From assembly GCA_025093985.1 (NCBI GenBank), contig JACAAK010000008.1, positions 930,001 to 994,000 on the forward strand: a stretch of DNA of 64,000 nucleotides, written 5' to 3'. The stretch is from Calvatia gigantea. Lineage: Eukaryota > Basidiomycota > Agaricomycetes > Agaricales > Lycoperdaceae. The translations under genes were made by a program, and so were the position numbers. Shown here piece by piece: positions 1-10,813 of this stretch; positions within the stretch are counted from its first letter, which is position 1, and each line of letters begins with the position of its first letter. A model generated the notes under the pieces. That model was not told where the DNA came from. It worked only from the letters and a program-made list of their open reading frames with translations, and ran no database searches.

Positions 1-2815
1 AAAGAAAACCTTGAGTCAGGACGAATACGACCATCGAAATCACCATATGCTGCGCCCACCTTTTTCATCCCAAAAAAGGATGGCTCAAAATGACTCATCC
101 AAGATTACCGACGATTAAATAACGTAGTCATCAAGGATAAAACGCTGCTGCCTCGGATTGGAGAAGTCATTGACAAATTGGGAAAAGCCAAATATTTCAA
201 CAAACTGGACATCATTTGGGGCTACAACAACGTCCAAATCAAAGAAGGAGATGAGTGGAAAGCAGCCTTCCTAACCAACGAAGGGCTGTTCGAACCTACA
301 GTGATGTTCTTCGGTCTCAGCAATTCACCTGGAACGTTCTCAAGAATGATGGCGAGCATCTTCCAGAGACTTGCTACGAGACGGAGACTATAGTAAACTA
401 CTATGGACGACTTCGCAATTCCAGGGAGACACCAAAGAAGCAATTACAAGAACGAACCATCCGATTCTTAGAAAGAGCAGCCGAACACAACCTGTGCTTC
501 AAACGATCCAAATGCATCTTCGACGCCGAAGAAATCCCAATGCTAGGAGTAACAGTAGGACACTGGACGCATTGAAATGGAGGCCGAGAAAGGTAAAATC
601 AGTACGAGAATGGCCCCAACCGCAGCAACAAGAAGGGAATAGAAAGATTCCTTGGTTTTGCCAACTACTACCGCCGATTTATAAAAAACTTCAGCAAGAT
701 AGCGGCCCCAGTTGAACAGGTTGAAAGGATCAGAGGAGTGGGAGTGGAAAGAGGAACAACAAGTCAGCATTCGACGAACTAAAGCAACAGAATCACCGAG
801 GAGCCCACCTTAACACTACCCCAAAGAAAAGGTCAATTCCGGGTAGAAGTCGACGCATCAAACTACGCACTAGGGGGTGTACTCTCACAAGAACAAAATT
901 CGAAATGGCACCCAATAGCATTCACGTCCCGCACACTATCACCAGCAGAACGAAATTACGAAATCTACGACAAAGAACTATTGGCCATCATGCATGCACT
1001 AAAGGAATGGCGACACTACCTACTAGACGCAGAAGAGAAATTCGAAATTTGGACCGACCATGAAAACCTGAAATACTACAGAGAACCCCAAAAACTAAAC
1101 GGCCGACAAGCAAGATGGTATCTACGGTTACAAGACTATGACTTCACACTGCGCCACGTACCCGGAAAAACAAACACAAAAGCGGACCTCCTCTCCAGAA
1201 TCTACCAAGAGCCAGAACAGGAAGAAGAAAAACTAGTCACCATGATCCGAGACACTTGGCTAACAAGTGAAAAAGACGACGAACCATCAGAAGGGACCAT
1301 CTTACTCCGCGCCGAACTATTTATGGAACCCACCCTCAAGGAACGAATCAAGGCAAACAAAGGACGAGAAACAGCCATCATCTGAAAAATACACGGCCAA
1401 GATCCTGACATTACCGAACACGACGGAATAATCTACAAAAACACCAGCATGTATGTACCACCCGAACCGACACTCAGAGAAGAAGTACTACACCAGTATC
1501 ACGACGCCCCTGATGCAGGGCACCCAGGACAACACCGAATGATCGAGCTGGTAACCAGAGATTACTGGTGGCCAACAATCCGAATGGATGTCCAAAAGTA
1601 CATCAGAGGATGCCAAAATTGCCAACGAAACAAGCCACGCAAAACACCTCTAAAGACGCCTCTACACCCGCTTCCCATCCCCAACGGTCCATGGGAAGAA
1701 GTGAGCATCGACCTCATTGGGCCACTACCCGAATCAGAAGGAAAGGACGCTATCCTAGTCATCGTCGACCGGTTCTCAAAAATGATACGACTCATAGCGA
1801 CAAGGACGGACGTTTCCTCAAAGGAACTTGCACAACACTATCGAGATGAAATATGGAAGCTACACGGAATACCGAGGAAAGTCCTTAGTGACCGAGGACC
1901 ACAGTTTGCATCCGAATTCACCGGCGAACTATTCAAAGGACTAGGGATAGAACGAAACCTATCAACGGCCTATCATCCACAGACTGACGGACAGACAGAA
2001 AGGATTAACAGAGAAGTCGAAACATACCTGAGGATATACTGTAACTACGACCAAAACGACTGGGCAAAATGGCTACCCATGGCCGAATTCCAATACAACG
2101 ACAAGAAGCACACTGGCACCCAGATGACACCGTTCTACCTGAACTATGGAAGACACCCCTGGAAAGGAAAGGAAAACGGAATAACGAACAACCCTAGCAG
2201 TACGGAGTTCCTAAAACAGCTCCAGAATGCAAGAAACAATACCACTTCCGCACTATGATCATATCAAGAAAAGATGAAACGGACACATGATAGCAGCAAG
2301 ATGAACACGAGGACATATCAGATCAACAATGAAGTATGGCTAGAAAACACCAACATCCATACCAATCAGTCATCAAAGAAGCTAGGCCAAAAAAGGTATG
2401 GGCCTTTCCGAATTAAGGAGAAAGATAGGAGAAGCGGCAGTATCGGCTGGCGATACCAGAAGGATGGGCCATCCACAATGTGTTTAACGAACAACTACTA
2501 ACCCCGGCACGGAAGACATCATTCCACATCCAGAAAGAAGCGCCAGCGCCCGAACCAATGATCATCAACAATGAAGAGGAATACGAAGTAGAAGAAGTCC
2601 GAGGGAAACGACGAAAAGGAAGGGGATATCAATTCCTGATACACTGGAAAGGATACAGCAATGAAGAAGATACGTGGACAGCGGAGTCAAACTTGCAAAA
2701 CGCCCGAGACGCGATAGTGGAGTACCACAAAAGGCATCCGGAGGATACCTATAAAAAGGGGGGCAAGAAATCCAGAAAAACATCAGTCCAGTCAAACCCC
2801 AGACAAAGATACTAG
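1..2815 (+). pseudogene. pol of element A (RT-RNase H-integrase-chromodomain), frameshifted
   Basis: RT occupies about 1-570: the KYFNKLDIIWGYNN and FFGLSNSPGTFSRMM blocks are clear. A one-base insertion near 400 disrupts the catalytic YMDD-type motif, and further single-base indels occur between about 400 and 800. RNase H is open at about 850-1385 ([27 protein letters not shown]). Integrase is open at 1449-2258, with an HHCC zinc-binding end (GHPGQHR, GCQNCQRNK) and the D-D-E core (SIDLIGPLP, LSDRGPQF, a Glu after DGQTER). A TGG to TGA change ends that stretch and another indel follows near 2420. The C-terminus (2480-2815) is a chromodomain (YQFLIHWKGYSNEEDTW). It stops with TAG at 2813-2815. 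Non-functional as read; some indels could be assembly errors. Confidence 0.9.
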
Positions 2816-2821
2816 ACAAAC

Positions 2822-3811
2822 ATGTCCTCTCAAGCCAACCGCATCTCTATCAACTCCCTCGTCCACCCCAACCCGACCACGAATCTCCTCAGTCCCCTCT
2901 CCCTAAAGCCAGGCAATAGCCAAGCACCCGCACCCCAAGGCACCCGTTACAACCTCGCAACCACCCCGTCCCCAGCACAAGGACTCCTCGAGGCCCTCCT
3001 CAAAGATGTCAACAAAGCCACAAACGACGAAGTAGAAACAATCACAGCCCAAAACAAACGGCTCGCAGTAAACCACCATATCACCCTCGCCACCGCCTGC
3101 ATCACTTTTGTGGACATGTACACCAGGTTCGCCAACGCATCGTCCTCCACAAGCCAACACATTCCCGCCATCTTCCGCGCGTTAGAATTATCCACCCTCA
3201 CACCCAGTGAACAAAGTCGAGTTCACAGCCTTCAGAGCCGTGTTGACCTCGCTCTAGAGGTATTCAACCACCTCGATATCGCCGACACCTTCCTAGAACT
3301 CGCAGACATCACTATGAACTTACTAGGACGCGACAAGACCACAGAAGACCCAGACATCGATCAACTCGTTACACGCATTGGAGTCACTCTCGCTGACCTA
3401 CACACCACCATCCGTTCCCCACCAGCAAAACGAGCTGACACGCCCATGGATGAAGAAACCACCGTCTCAATGAAGGAGGAAGTCAACGCACTCCGACGAT
3501 TCATAAAGACCATCACCCCACCACAGATCGTATCGGTTTTTCTCCCACCAGCAAGATTCCGCAGTGTACTACCAGGCCAAGAAAAGGACCAACATTATTG
3601 GAAAACGATAGTCAAGAGCTACTGGGACAACTCCACCATCACCGAGTTCCCCTTCAACGGAGTCCCAGTCCCTATCCGTCAAGATGGCCGCAGCCACTTG
3701 CCCGTCTTCTTCGCACGTTCCAACGAAGGAAAATACCTCATCGGAGCCACCAAGAAAGCCCTCGCCGCCGCCGTGGTCAATGGAGAGTTTGACGAACTTC
3801 CTGAGGCATGA
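2822..3811 (+). CDS. ORF3: intact 329-aa protein of unknown function after pol
   Basis: A complete ORF that starts six bases after the pol stop and in the same frame as the chromodomain. I do not recognise the family. It has no signal peptide, no membrane segment, no cysteine cluster and no DDE or RT motif, so it is not an obvious envelope. The N-terminus (about 1-45) is Pro/Ser-rich with a SLVHPNPT motif. About 45-170 looks helical (QGLLEALLKDVNKA; FLELADITMNLLGRD). An acidic linker with PMDEETTVSMKEEVNALRRF follows near 215-235. The C-terminal third is the best conserved: VLPGQEKDQHYWKTIVK, then VPVPIRQDGRSHLPVFFAR, then ATKKALAAAVV. Homologous decayed copies follow pol in B, C, D and E with the same spacing. 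A structural, integrase-accessory or host-interaction role is possible but unsupported. Confidence 0.85.
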   Translation: MSSQANRISINSLVHPNPTTNLLSPLSLKPGNSQAPAPQGTRYNLATTPSPAQGLLEALLKDVNKATNDEVETITAQNKRLAVNHHITLATACITFVDMYTRFANASSSTSQHIPAIFRALELSTLTPSEQSRVHSLQSRVDLALEVFNHLDIADTFLELADITMNLLGRDKTTEDPDIDQLVTRIGVTLADLHTTIRSPPAKRADTPMDEETTVSMKEEVNALRRFIKTITPPQIVSVFLPPARFRSVLPGQEKDQHYWKTIVKSYWDNSTITEFPFNGVPVPIRQDGRSHLPVFFARSNEGKYLIGATKKALAAAVVNGEFDELPEA

Positions 3812-3819
3812 AGTCTAAT

Positions 3820-3829
3820 CGGGGGGTAT
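3820..3829 (+). other. Polypurine tract of element A
   Basis: A run of six G residues followed by TAT lies directly before the 3' LTR. The same G-rich block precedes the 3' LTR of B (about 16760), D (complement of 32294-32302) and E (complement of 34199-34207). This is the expected position of the plus-strand primer. Confidence 0.75.
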
Positions 3830-4140
3830 TGTTATGAGTTTCCACCGGTCATAACGAGTTCCGTGCTATTCTACATTCCTAACTATCTGCGTACCTGTTT
3901 CAGTTATTCTAGTCCAGCGTTCTCCGAAGATATGACTCGTACCTAACTACCACGCCCTTAACCGGACGTTTCATGTAGTTACTCCATCCGTTCAACCGGA
4001 TGAACTCTAGATGTATTTAAGCGTACATACACCCTGTTGTATTCGGTACGCTTAACCACCTTTTGTTCTCTTTCCCTTACTCGCCCTCAAGACTTAGCCA
4101 GAGCTGCAACCTGAGGTCTAAACCGACTAAGGTCGTAACA
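3830..4140 (+). repeat. 3' LTR of element A (311 bp)
   Basis: Starts TGTTATGA and ends TCGTAACA, giving the TG...CA ends and short terminal inverted repeat expected of an LTR. It aligns with the LTRs of B, C, D, E and the solo LTR at 5882-6187, but is much richer in CpG than they are. Confidence 0.92.
3985..4055 (+). promoter_or_regulatory. LTR promoter region: palindrome, TATA-like box and stem-loop
   Basis: Three parts in order. An inverted repeat CATCCG/CGGATG lies at 3985-3990 and 3997-4002. A TATA-like TATTTAAG lies at about 4014-4021. A perfect 10-bp inverted repeat TTAAGCGTAC/GTACGCTTAA lies at 4017-4026 and 4046-4055 with a 19-base loop. Equivalent blocks are present in the other LTRs of the family. 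In the solo LTR at 5882-6187 both arms changed together (GCATAC with GTATGC), keeping the pairing. The transcription start is not known. Confidence 0.55.
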
Positions 4141-4854
4141 CCTCATCTCTTATGCATAGCTAGTATATAAACCTTAAGTAGTACCTTTGTATTACCTTAG
4201 GTTATTCTAGTAACAAGCTTCCCTATCTTCACTCATCTACTACAAGGTTAACAACCTTGGGGACTGCAGCAGCACTTAACTTGGACTTCTTAGACAAGTG
4301 TGAGCTTCTACTCAAGAAAGTGATCTGAAGTCTGCACAGAAGTCATTGAGACTTGCTGAATACTCCTGAGCTATAGTGTTGAACCTCTCCCTGAGTGGAG
4401 ACAATCTAGGCCTAGTTGTAAAGTAGAGTAACTATATATAACATAAGAATAACCTCACCTCTTCTACTATTTCTACATGACTCTTGTTTCTTATGGCCAG
4501 CTTCTGCTGATTATTCCTCTGTCCAGTTGACATTAAGAAGCCTTTCCAGTAATAGGGTTAAGAAAAGTAGAACTTCAGGTCTACTAGGTTTTCATCTTCC
4601 ACAAGTAATATTGAGTAGAGTAGGACAGTTCACTGCTAGTCTATTGTTTTCTGTTATCCTCTGTGTATTGACACATTGAGAAGCCTCTGCCTAGTAGCAT
4701 TGAGTAGAGTGGGCCTAGTCACTGCTTTCTAGTTTTCTTTCACTACATCTCAAAAAGGGAAATGTCTCTCACACTCTCCTTCCTCTCCAGAATGATCATT
4801 TCATACTTCAATACAACACTCCTTTAAATCACCCACTACACTATCACCCCAATA
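4141..4854 (+). other. Non-coding stretch, probably LTR or leader of element X
   Basis: AT-rich sequence with no convincing ORF, between the 3' LTR of A and the first gag-like reading frame of X. It contains an imperfect direct repeat (TTGAGTAGAGT and following bases at about 4611-4640 and 4700-4730). It probably belongs to the 5' LTR or leader of X, but I cannot fix LTR ends because the matching 3' LTR of X is not in the window. Confidence 0.35.
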
Positions 4855-5881
4855 TGCCCACCAGTCAGAAGAACCTTCAGCACTATACTTGGAAAGAATC
4901 TACCATACTCCACAAATGAGATCTCAAAAACCTAAATTACTACAGGAATTACCAGCACCCATAAGAAAATCTAATAAACCAGAACCATCTAAACTATCTC
5001 AAAGTGGCAAATTCAACTATTTTTGACCTGATTCACTCCAGCAAGGCCCACCTTAGGAATTACCACCACAAACCCTGTCTAGAGCCACATCCCCTTCCCA
5101 GTTTGGAATTGAAAATCCCTAGACCTTGCCATCAATCATTAAAGATGACTCTAACAATGAAACATTCTACCAGCTACTCAAACATCCTAACAAGCTATCT
5201 ATTATCTCCAATAGAGAAGGAGACCACCTTTTATATGCTCCAGACACCCTCGAATACCCAGACATCCCTAGTTTTGAATTCCAAGAACTAATACATCCAG
5301 AAACTGAAACAATGGCTACTTTGACTCAAACTCAAACTCAAATGAGTACTTAGCTACCCCAGACCAACCACCCTCTGGAACATTAACCCCAATATTTGAA
5401 ATTGGAATATGAAGACCTCCCAGCAAAAGATCTCCCAGTAGAGGTTGAAGAGGCAGAGTGCCCTCTTTTTTCCTCCCTCATCATGAAGTTCCAGCAATGT
5501 TCCATCTACTCTGTCCTCTTTCTTGCTTGGAGGAGGAGGCCAATGAAGACATCAAACCCCCACAATTCAGTTTGTAGGGAATAACAGAAACTTGAAAGAA
5601 GTCAAACAGAAACCCCTGAACTTCAATAGAGTAACACCAAGATTCAAGACTTGGTAGATGCTAGTCAAGAACTACCTCAAAATGAACTCCAGAGCCTTTA
5701 TAGATGACCAACACCAGATCAGATTTGTCCTAGGCCTTATGGTTGAAGGAAAAGCTAGATCTTGGTCTAAACAGTATTACACCAGTTGAATTACCAATGC
5801 CCAAGGAAAACCTGTGCCATGGAGATGCTCCACCTTTAAGAAGTTCAAAGCAGAAATCCTGAAGCACTTTACCCCAGTAGA
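4855..5881 (+). pseudogene. gag of element X, N-terminal part, decayed
   Basis: Broken reading frames of a Gypsy gag unrelated at close range to that of A-E. About 4855-5600 encodes a Pro/Ser/Glu-rich N-terminal region over several fragments. From about 5616 the capsid-type core is readable (NFNRVTPRFKTW, AFIDDQHQIRFVLGLMVEG, ARSW) with in-frame stops from G-to-A changes. The frame is cut at 5881 by a solo LTR inside the sequence coding HFTPVD and resumes at 6193. Confidence 0.6.
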
Positions 5882-6187
5882 TGTTGTGAACTTTACCTAT
5901 TCTTACTCACTCTATACTTGCTTGCATTCTACTCTGTCCTGTACCTGTTTCACCTATTCCAGTCCAGCGATCTCTGGGTATTGACTCACAGTAACTACTG
6001 TGCCATTGTCGTCGGACGTTTCATGTAGTTACCTCCATCCATTCAACCAGATGTCTACTGTATTTAAGCATACATACATACTCCTGTATTCAGTATGCTT
6101 AACCACCTCTAGTTCTCCTCCCCTTACTCGCCCTCAAGACTTAGCCTAAGTTGCAACCTGAGGTTTACTCAGACTAAGGTCATAACA
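5882..6187 (+). repeat. Solo LTR of the A-E family in X gag, TSD GTAGA
   Basis: A 306-bp LTR starting TGTTGTGAAC and ending GGTCATAACA. The 5-bp duplications GTAGA flank it exactly at 5877-5881 and 6188-6192. No internal region is present, so an element inserted here and was lost by LTR-LTR recombination. The promoter stem is retained with paired changes in both arms. Confidence 0.93.
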
Positions 6188-6192
6188 GTAGA

Positions 6193-7000
6193 TGAACAAA
6201 TTACTGCACAATGACAATGGAATGATTTAAGGCAAAACAAATTGACTGCAGTAGACTTTAACCTCAAATTCCAATGTCTTGCCTCAATTACAGGTATCCA
6301 GGATAATAAAGCTTTAATCGAATAGTATAAACATGGACTTATACCCTCTCTTGTCCAAGAAGTATAGACAAGAAAAGAAGGACTGCCCAAAACTATTGAA
6401 GAATGGTACACAGATGCAGTACAATGTGATTCTGTTAATCACCAAGCAGATGCAATTTAGCCATGAAATTACTCTCAAAATCCAAACCCTTATCAGCCAC
6501 TATGATTCCCTTAACAAACCCACCAACTCTGCTTTCAACCAAACAACCAGCCTCAATGAACTATTCACAAAATACAAACCAAACTACAAGATTACTATAA
6601 ACTACAATATAAGGATGAAGACCCATATTATCCTGAACAGGAATTGGATAACCCCTCTGATATTCACAATCCTGATGATCCTGAATTACAGTTGAATGCT
6701 GTATTCACTGCTGAGCAAGTTGCTTACTACAAAGCCAGAAAATGTATAGGATGTGGAAAATTTGGACATCTTATTAGCAACTGCCCAAACTCTGACCCAA
6801 ACCTATCCAAAGACAAACTATTTCCTAGAAGGCCTAACCCTCCATATCAAAGGTTTATGCAACTACCACAATGCTCACAACTCCAACAATTCCAACCTTT
6901 GAGAAACCATTCTAGTTCCAGCCTAAATCAAACTTGGAAAATCTCTGTACTGGATATTCAAGCCATAATCAGAGAACTCCCAACTAATGGATGAATAGAA
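6193..7000 (+). pseudogene. gag of element X, C-terminal part with one zinc knuckle
   Basis: Continues the capsid region after the solo LTR (LKFQCLASI, EEWYTDAVQCDSVNHQADAI, with stops) and ends with a nucleocapsid-type CCHC knuckle, CIGCGKFGHLISNC, coded at about 6745-6786. Several in-frame stops and a frameshift make it non-functional. The open stretch 6644-6994 holds the knuckle. Confidence 0.7.
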
Positions 7001-7129
7001 TTCAGAGAAGCCTATATTACTGATCCAACACTCAAACCCTTTGGAGATTTTTGAAGGTATTACCTGATCCTATAAAGGAATTATTGGGTGATCTACAAAT
7101 TAATCTTATCAGACTTCCCACCTTGAATA

Positions 7130-7931
7130 ACAAAGTGTTAATCTTCCTACCTATTGAACTAAACTAAGACCATCTGCAAAATATCCCAGTCACCACATTA
7201 ATCAACTTAGGAGCTCAAGGAAACTTTATTTTATCCACATTTACTAACACTTATGGACTACAAACCCATATTATTAACCAACCTATCAAAGTATCCAATG
7301 CAGATGGAACTCCTAATGAAAATGGATCAATCTATAAAAGTGTAGAGCTAAATACTCTAATTGACAGAAAGCAATGCCAGTTTGAAGCCTATGTCTCAGG
7401 AATAGGATCAAAAGACCTAATCCTTGGATACCCATGGCTACAACAAACAAATCCAGACATAAGCTGGACCACTCAAGAGTTTAGATGGCAAAACAATGGT
7501 CACATCATACCCCTCATTGCTAAATCTACAAACAGGCTTACCACCATTAATGAAATTGCCCTAGACATTCATGGAATGAGTGGCACTGAATGATACACTT
7601 ACTTAGATGAAGGCTTTGACCTACTGGCAGTAAAAGTCTTTGAAGCAATCATTCACTCTGATGAACCAGAACTCTCAATCAACAAATTAAAACTTTACTT
7701 GGAGAATATCAATTTCAACAAATTTCATTTGGAACATGAACTCTATGGAATTACTCAAACCCCACATAAACTTGAAATCAATATAAAGATTACCCAAGCT
7801 ACAAGTCTAGTACAGAAATCTACTCCAAAAGCTAAAGCTAAATTACCCAAGAAATACAAGAAATTCACATCACTCTTCAATACCAAGAAATCCAAATAAT
7901 TCCCACCAAGCTGACCTTATAATCACAAAAT
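7130..7931 (+). pseudogene. Retropepsin-like protease region of element X
   Basis: The aspartic protease is recognisable although its active site is mutated: the expected DSGA reads NLGA at about 7204 (Asp to Asn, Ser to Leu), followed by GNFI, and the distal block DLILGYPWLQQ at about 7420-7445. A linker to the RT follows (KPKAKAKLPKKYKKF at about 7825). It is cut by element B at 7931, and the RT part continues at 17082 on the far side. Confidence 0.75.
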
Positions 7932-8239
7932 TGTTGTGAACTCTAGTCTATTCTTGTATCAGCTCTGTACTTGTCTGCATTCCCTCCTAGTTGTGTACCT
8001 GTTTCAGTTATTCCTGCCTGTGTGATCCCCGAGCTCTGACTCATAACTACTATGCTATAGTCATCAGACATTTCATGTAGTTATCTCCATCCATTCAACT
8101 AGATGTTCCTTCTGTATTTAAGTGTACATACATACTCCTGTATTCGGTACGCTTAACCATCTGGTTCTTCTCCCCTTACTTGCCCTCAAGACTTAGCCTA
8201 AGTTGCAATCTGAGGTCTTACTAGACTAAGGTCATAACA
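7932..8239 (+). repeat. 5' LTR of element B (308 bp)
   Basis: Begins TGTTGTGAAC and ends GGTCATAACA. It differs from the 3' LTR at 16769-17076 mostly by CpG transitions. The bases just inside (TTTGATTAAG) match the primer-binding site TTTGGTTAAG of E with one G to A change. Confidence 0.93.
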
Positions 8240-8318
8240 TTTGATTAAGTGTCCCCACCTCACCTTGCAAGGAGTAGGCTGAAACAGGCCTGAACAGAAA
8301 CAACCCAGGAGCTAGTAT

Positions 8319-9026
8319 ATGAGCTCAAACCCAGACGAATACAGAGAACCAAATCTCAAAATCACCAATGACGAATCTGAAACATTAGACAAAGAAGAAA
8401 CAGAGAACCCCAAAGTACCTGAAGAAACACATGACAAACCCGGAGTAAACCCAGCAGAGAAGAAGTGTTATGAGAGCACCAGCCATCCTGGAATCTGAAG
8501 ATTCAGTAGACTGGAAGGTCTTCTCCAAGGAATTTAGAAGAACCTTCTCAGATGATGCCTCAAACAGCAAAGTGGAATGGCAGATTGAAAAATTCAAACA
8601 AGGAAACTGAAACACCGCCGACTACCTGATTGAATTCGAAGTACTAAAAAGCAAGGCCAAGACCAATAGCAAGCACACTATGTTCCTACTTAGGAAGAAT
8701 GCCCGACAAGATATCATACATATGATCACAGGCTATCCACCTTCAGCCAGGCTGGACACATATGCAGAATGGAAGGAAGCCATATTGTCCATCGGACAAG
8801 GATATGAGGCATCTGAATACCGAGGAGACAGGAAAACGAATACTGGCACCACCTATGGAGGGATAGGTGAGCCCATAGAGATAGGAAGCAGGCATCATGT
8901 CTTTAATGACAAGAGAGAACCAAAATGCTACAACTGTGGCATTTTTGGCCACATCGCCAAGGATTGCAAAAAGCCCAAGGGGTTAATATGCTACAACTGC
9001 AGAAAAAAGGGGCACATAGCCAAAGC
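8319..9026 (+). pseudogene. gag fragment of B with internal deletion
   Basis: Starts MSSNPDEYREPN like the full copy at 11117. It lacks about 320 bp: the joint at about 8470 links the sequence after AAGTGTTAT to GAGAGCACC, which are separated in the full copy. It then reads through the capsid C-terminus and the first CCHC knuckle ([14 protein letters not shown]), and is cut in the second knuckle at 9026, where X sequence begins. A TGA (from CGA) stop is shared with the full copy. Confidence 0.85.
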
Positions 9027-10813
9027 GGACAAGCTCCAAGAAGTGAAACTCTTTACCAAAATATATGTCCAACTCAGATACAATAATATCAGAATTCAAG
9101 AAGATGATCAATGGAAAGCTGCCTTCAAAACTCCCATCAGACTCTACAAACCAAATGTCATGTTCTTCAGAATGTGCAACTCCCCTACCACCTTTCAGAA
9201 AATGATGGACACAATATTTGCCAAAATGCTTGACAAAGGAGGAGTTATAATTTACATGGATGATATTCTCATCTATGCCAAAACTTAGGAAGAAATGGAT
9301 CACCTTACTATGGAAGCCCTCCAAATACTGAAGGACAATAATCTATACCTGAAACTAGAGAAATGCAAATTTGACAAAATCTATCTCAAATATCTCAGCA
9401 TAATAATCTCTCTTGACAAGATCAAAATAGACAACACCAAACTCCATGGAATAGAAGAATGGCCCAAACCCCATACTACCTGTTATAGTAAGATTGACTT
9501 TGTTCTAAGTCAACCCAATATCTACAGACAGTTGTGATATCAAAGGAGACTCCTTCTCAAAGGCCAAGAATATTGAAGTATTACAATTACTTAGATATTC
9601 TTATGTCTAAGATCAGAGGTCTTGTCCTTCAATAGATAACTCTTATAATGTTCTTATAATGTAAGCTCAGTTGTTTTAGAGGGACTTCTTAAGTTTAGAT
9701 TATAGAAAGTGTTTAAGAGTTATAAATTGAGTCTCTACCTAACCAAGTAGAAATGATAGGGTTTACTGGTCAAGTTGAGGGGTTTATATACTACAACAGT
9801 ATACTATTGTATTGTACTGTATTGGTATGTTATTTGTCTATATGGGGTATTTAAAAGTCATATGACTTTAAAGTGGTATGACTTTGAATTATTATATAAG
9901 TTGTCTATTAATAGTATATTAAAGTTCTAGACTTTGTTTATTATATAAGTAAATAGTCATATTCATAACACTACCCATGATGTCAGAAAATTTATGGGAT
10001 TTTGCAACTTCTACCAAAAATTTATACATTACTATGCCAATATCTCTTGACCACTTAATGCCCTTCTATCTGAAATAAAGAAGTTTGAATGGGAAATCAA
10101 GACAAATGAAGCCTTCAAACAACTAAAATCAGAATTCTTGAAGCAACCTATTTTATTGATGCTAGACCAAACAAGACCATTCTTTATTGAAACCGATGCT
10201 TTGAAATATGCCTTAGAAGCTGTTCTATCCCAATAGGACATGAATGGAAACTACCACCCTATAACTTTCCTATCCAAAGTATTCAACCCTACCTAGCATA
10301 ACTACAAGATACACAACCAAAAACTGCTTGCCATAATCACTGCTTTGGAAAAATGGTGACACTACCTAGAAGGAGCCCAATATTGTGTAACCATATAAAC
10401 TGATCACAAAAACCTTACCTTTTGGAGAAAGTGTTATGACCTTAGTCTGACTGAACCTCAAGTTGCAACTTGGGCTAAGACTTGAGGGTGAGTAAGGGAA
10501 GAGAAACTGTAGATGGTTAAGCATACTGAATACAGGAGGTGTATGTATGCTTAAATACAAGGAGGGTCATCCAGTTGAATGGATGGAGATACTACATGAA
10601 ATATCTGATTACTATGGTGCAGTAGTATGTGAGTCAGTATAAGTCAGTGCTCAGAGATCACTGATACTAGAATAACTGAAACAGGTACATGGTGGAGACA
10701 GAGATAGGAAGTGGCACAATGATGTGATGGGAATGGTAGAATCCACAACATTACCTTCTGATTAAGCTTCATGCCTCAGGAAGCTTGTTAAAGTCTCTGT
10801 GGACCACTGCTGC
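9027..10813 (+). repeat. Segmental copy of 17337-19158 (X RT, LTR, X RNase H, C 3' LTR) lodged within B
   Basis: Nearly identical to 17337-19158 in the same orientation. It contains X RT (9027-9480), the second LTR family (9481 to about 9971, lacking about 36 bp near its end), X RNase H, the complement of the C 3' LTR (about 10432-10750) and the last bases of C ORF3. Differences include C/T and G/A transitions (for example CAATAGGAC against CAACAGGAC), so it has aged since duplication. The left joint (9026/9027) is abrupt. The right joint near 10813 re-enters the B LTR at a CTGC-type sequence. Confidence 0.88.

Larger units (their letters stand above)
1..4140 (+). mobile_element. Element A: 5'-truncated (by window edge) Ty3/Gypsy chromovirus, CpG-rich
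   Basis: The window opens inside the RT domain of a Gypsy element that runs through RNase H, integrase, chromodomain, an extra 3' ORF, a polypurine tract and a 311-bp 3' LTR. The 5' LTR, gag and protease lie outside the window. Compared with copies B, C, D and E of the same family, A keeps most CpG dinucleotides, so it inserted recently or escaped methylation. Despite this its RT to RNase H part carries several single-base indels. The target-site duplication cannot be tested because the left end is missing; the bases right of the LTR are CCTCA. Confidence 0.9.

Noticed and set aside
3598..3792. Arg/Pro-rich plus-strand ORF inside ORF3
   Set aside because: A shifted-frame shadow of the ORF3 C-terminus; the same kind of shadow appears in the B and D copies.
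2822..3811. ORF3 as a retroviral-type envelope
   Set aside because: No signal peptide, transmembrane segment, fusion-type stretch or cysteine pattern is visible.
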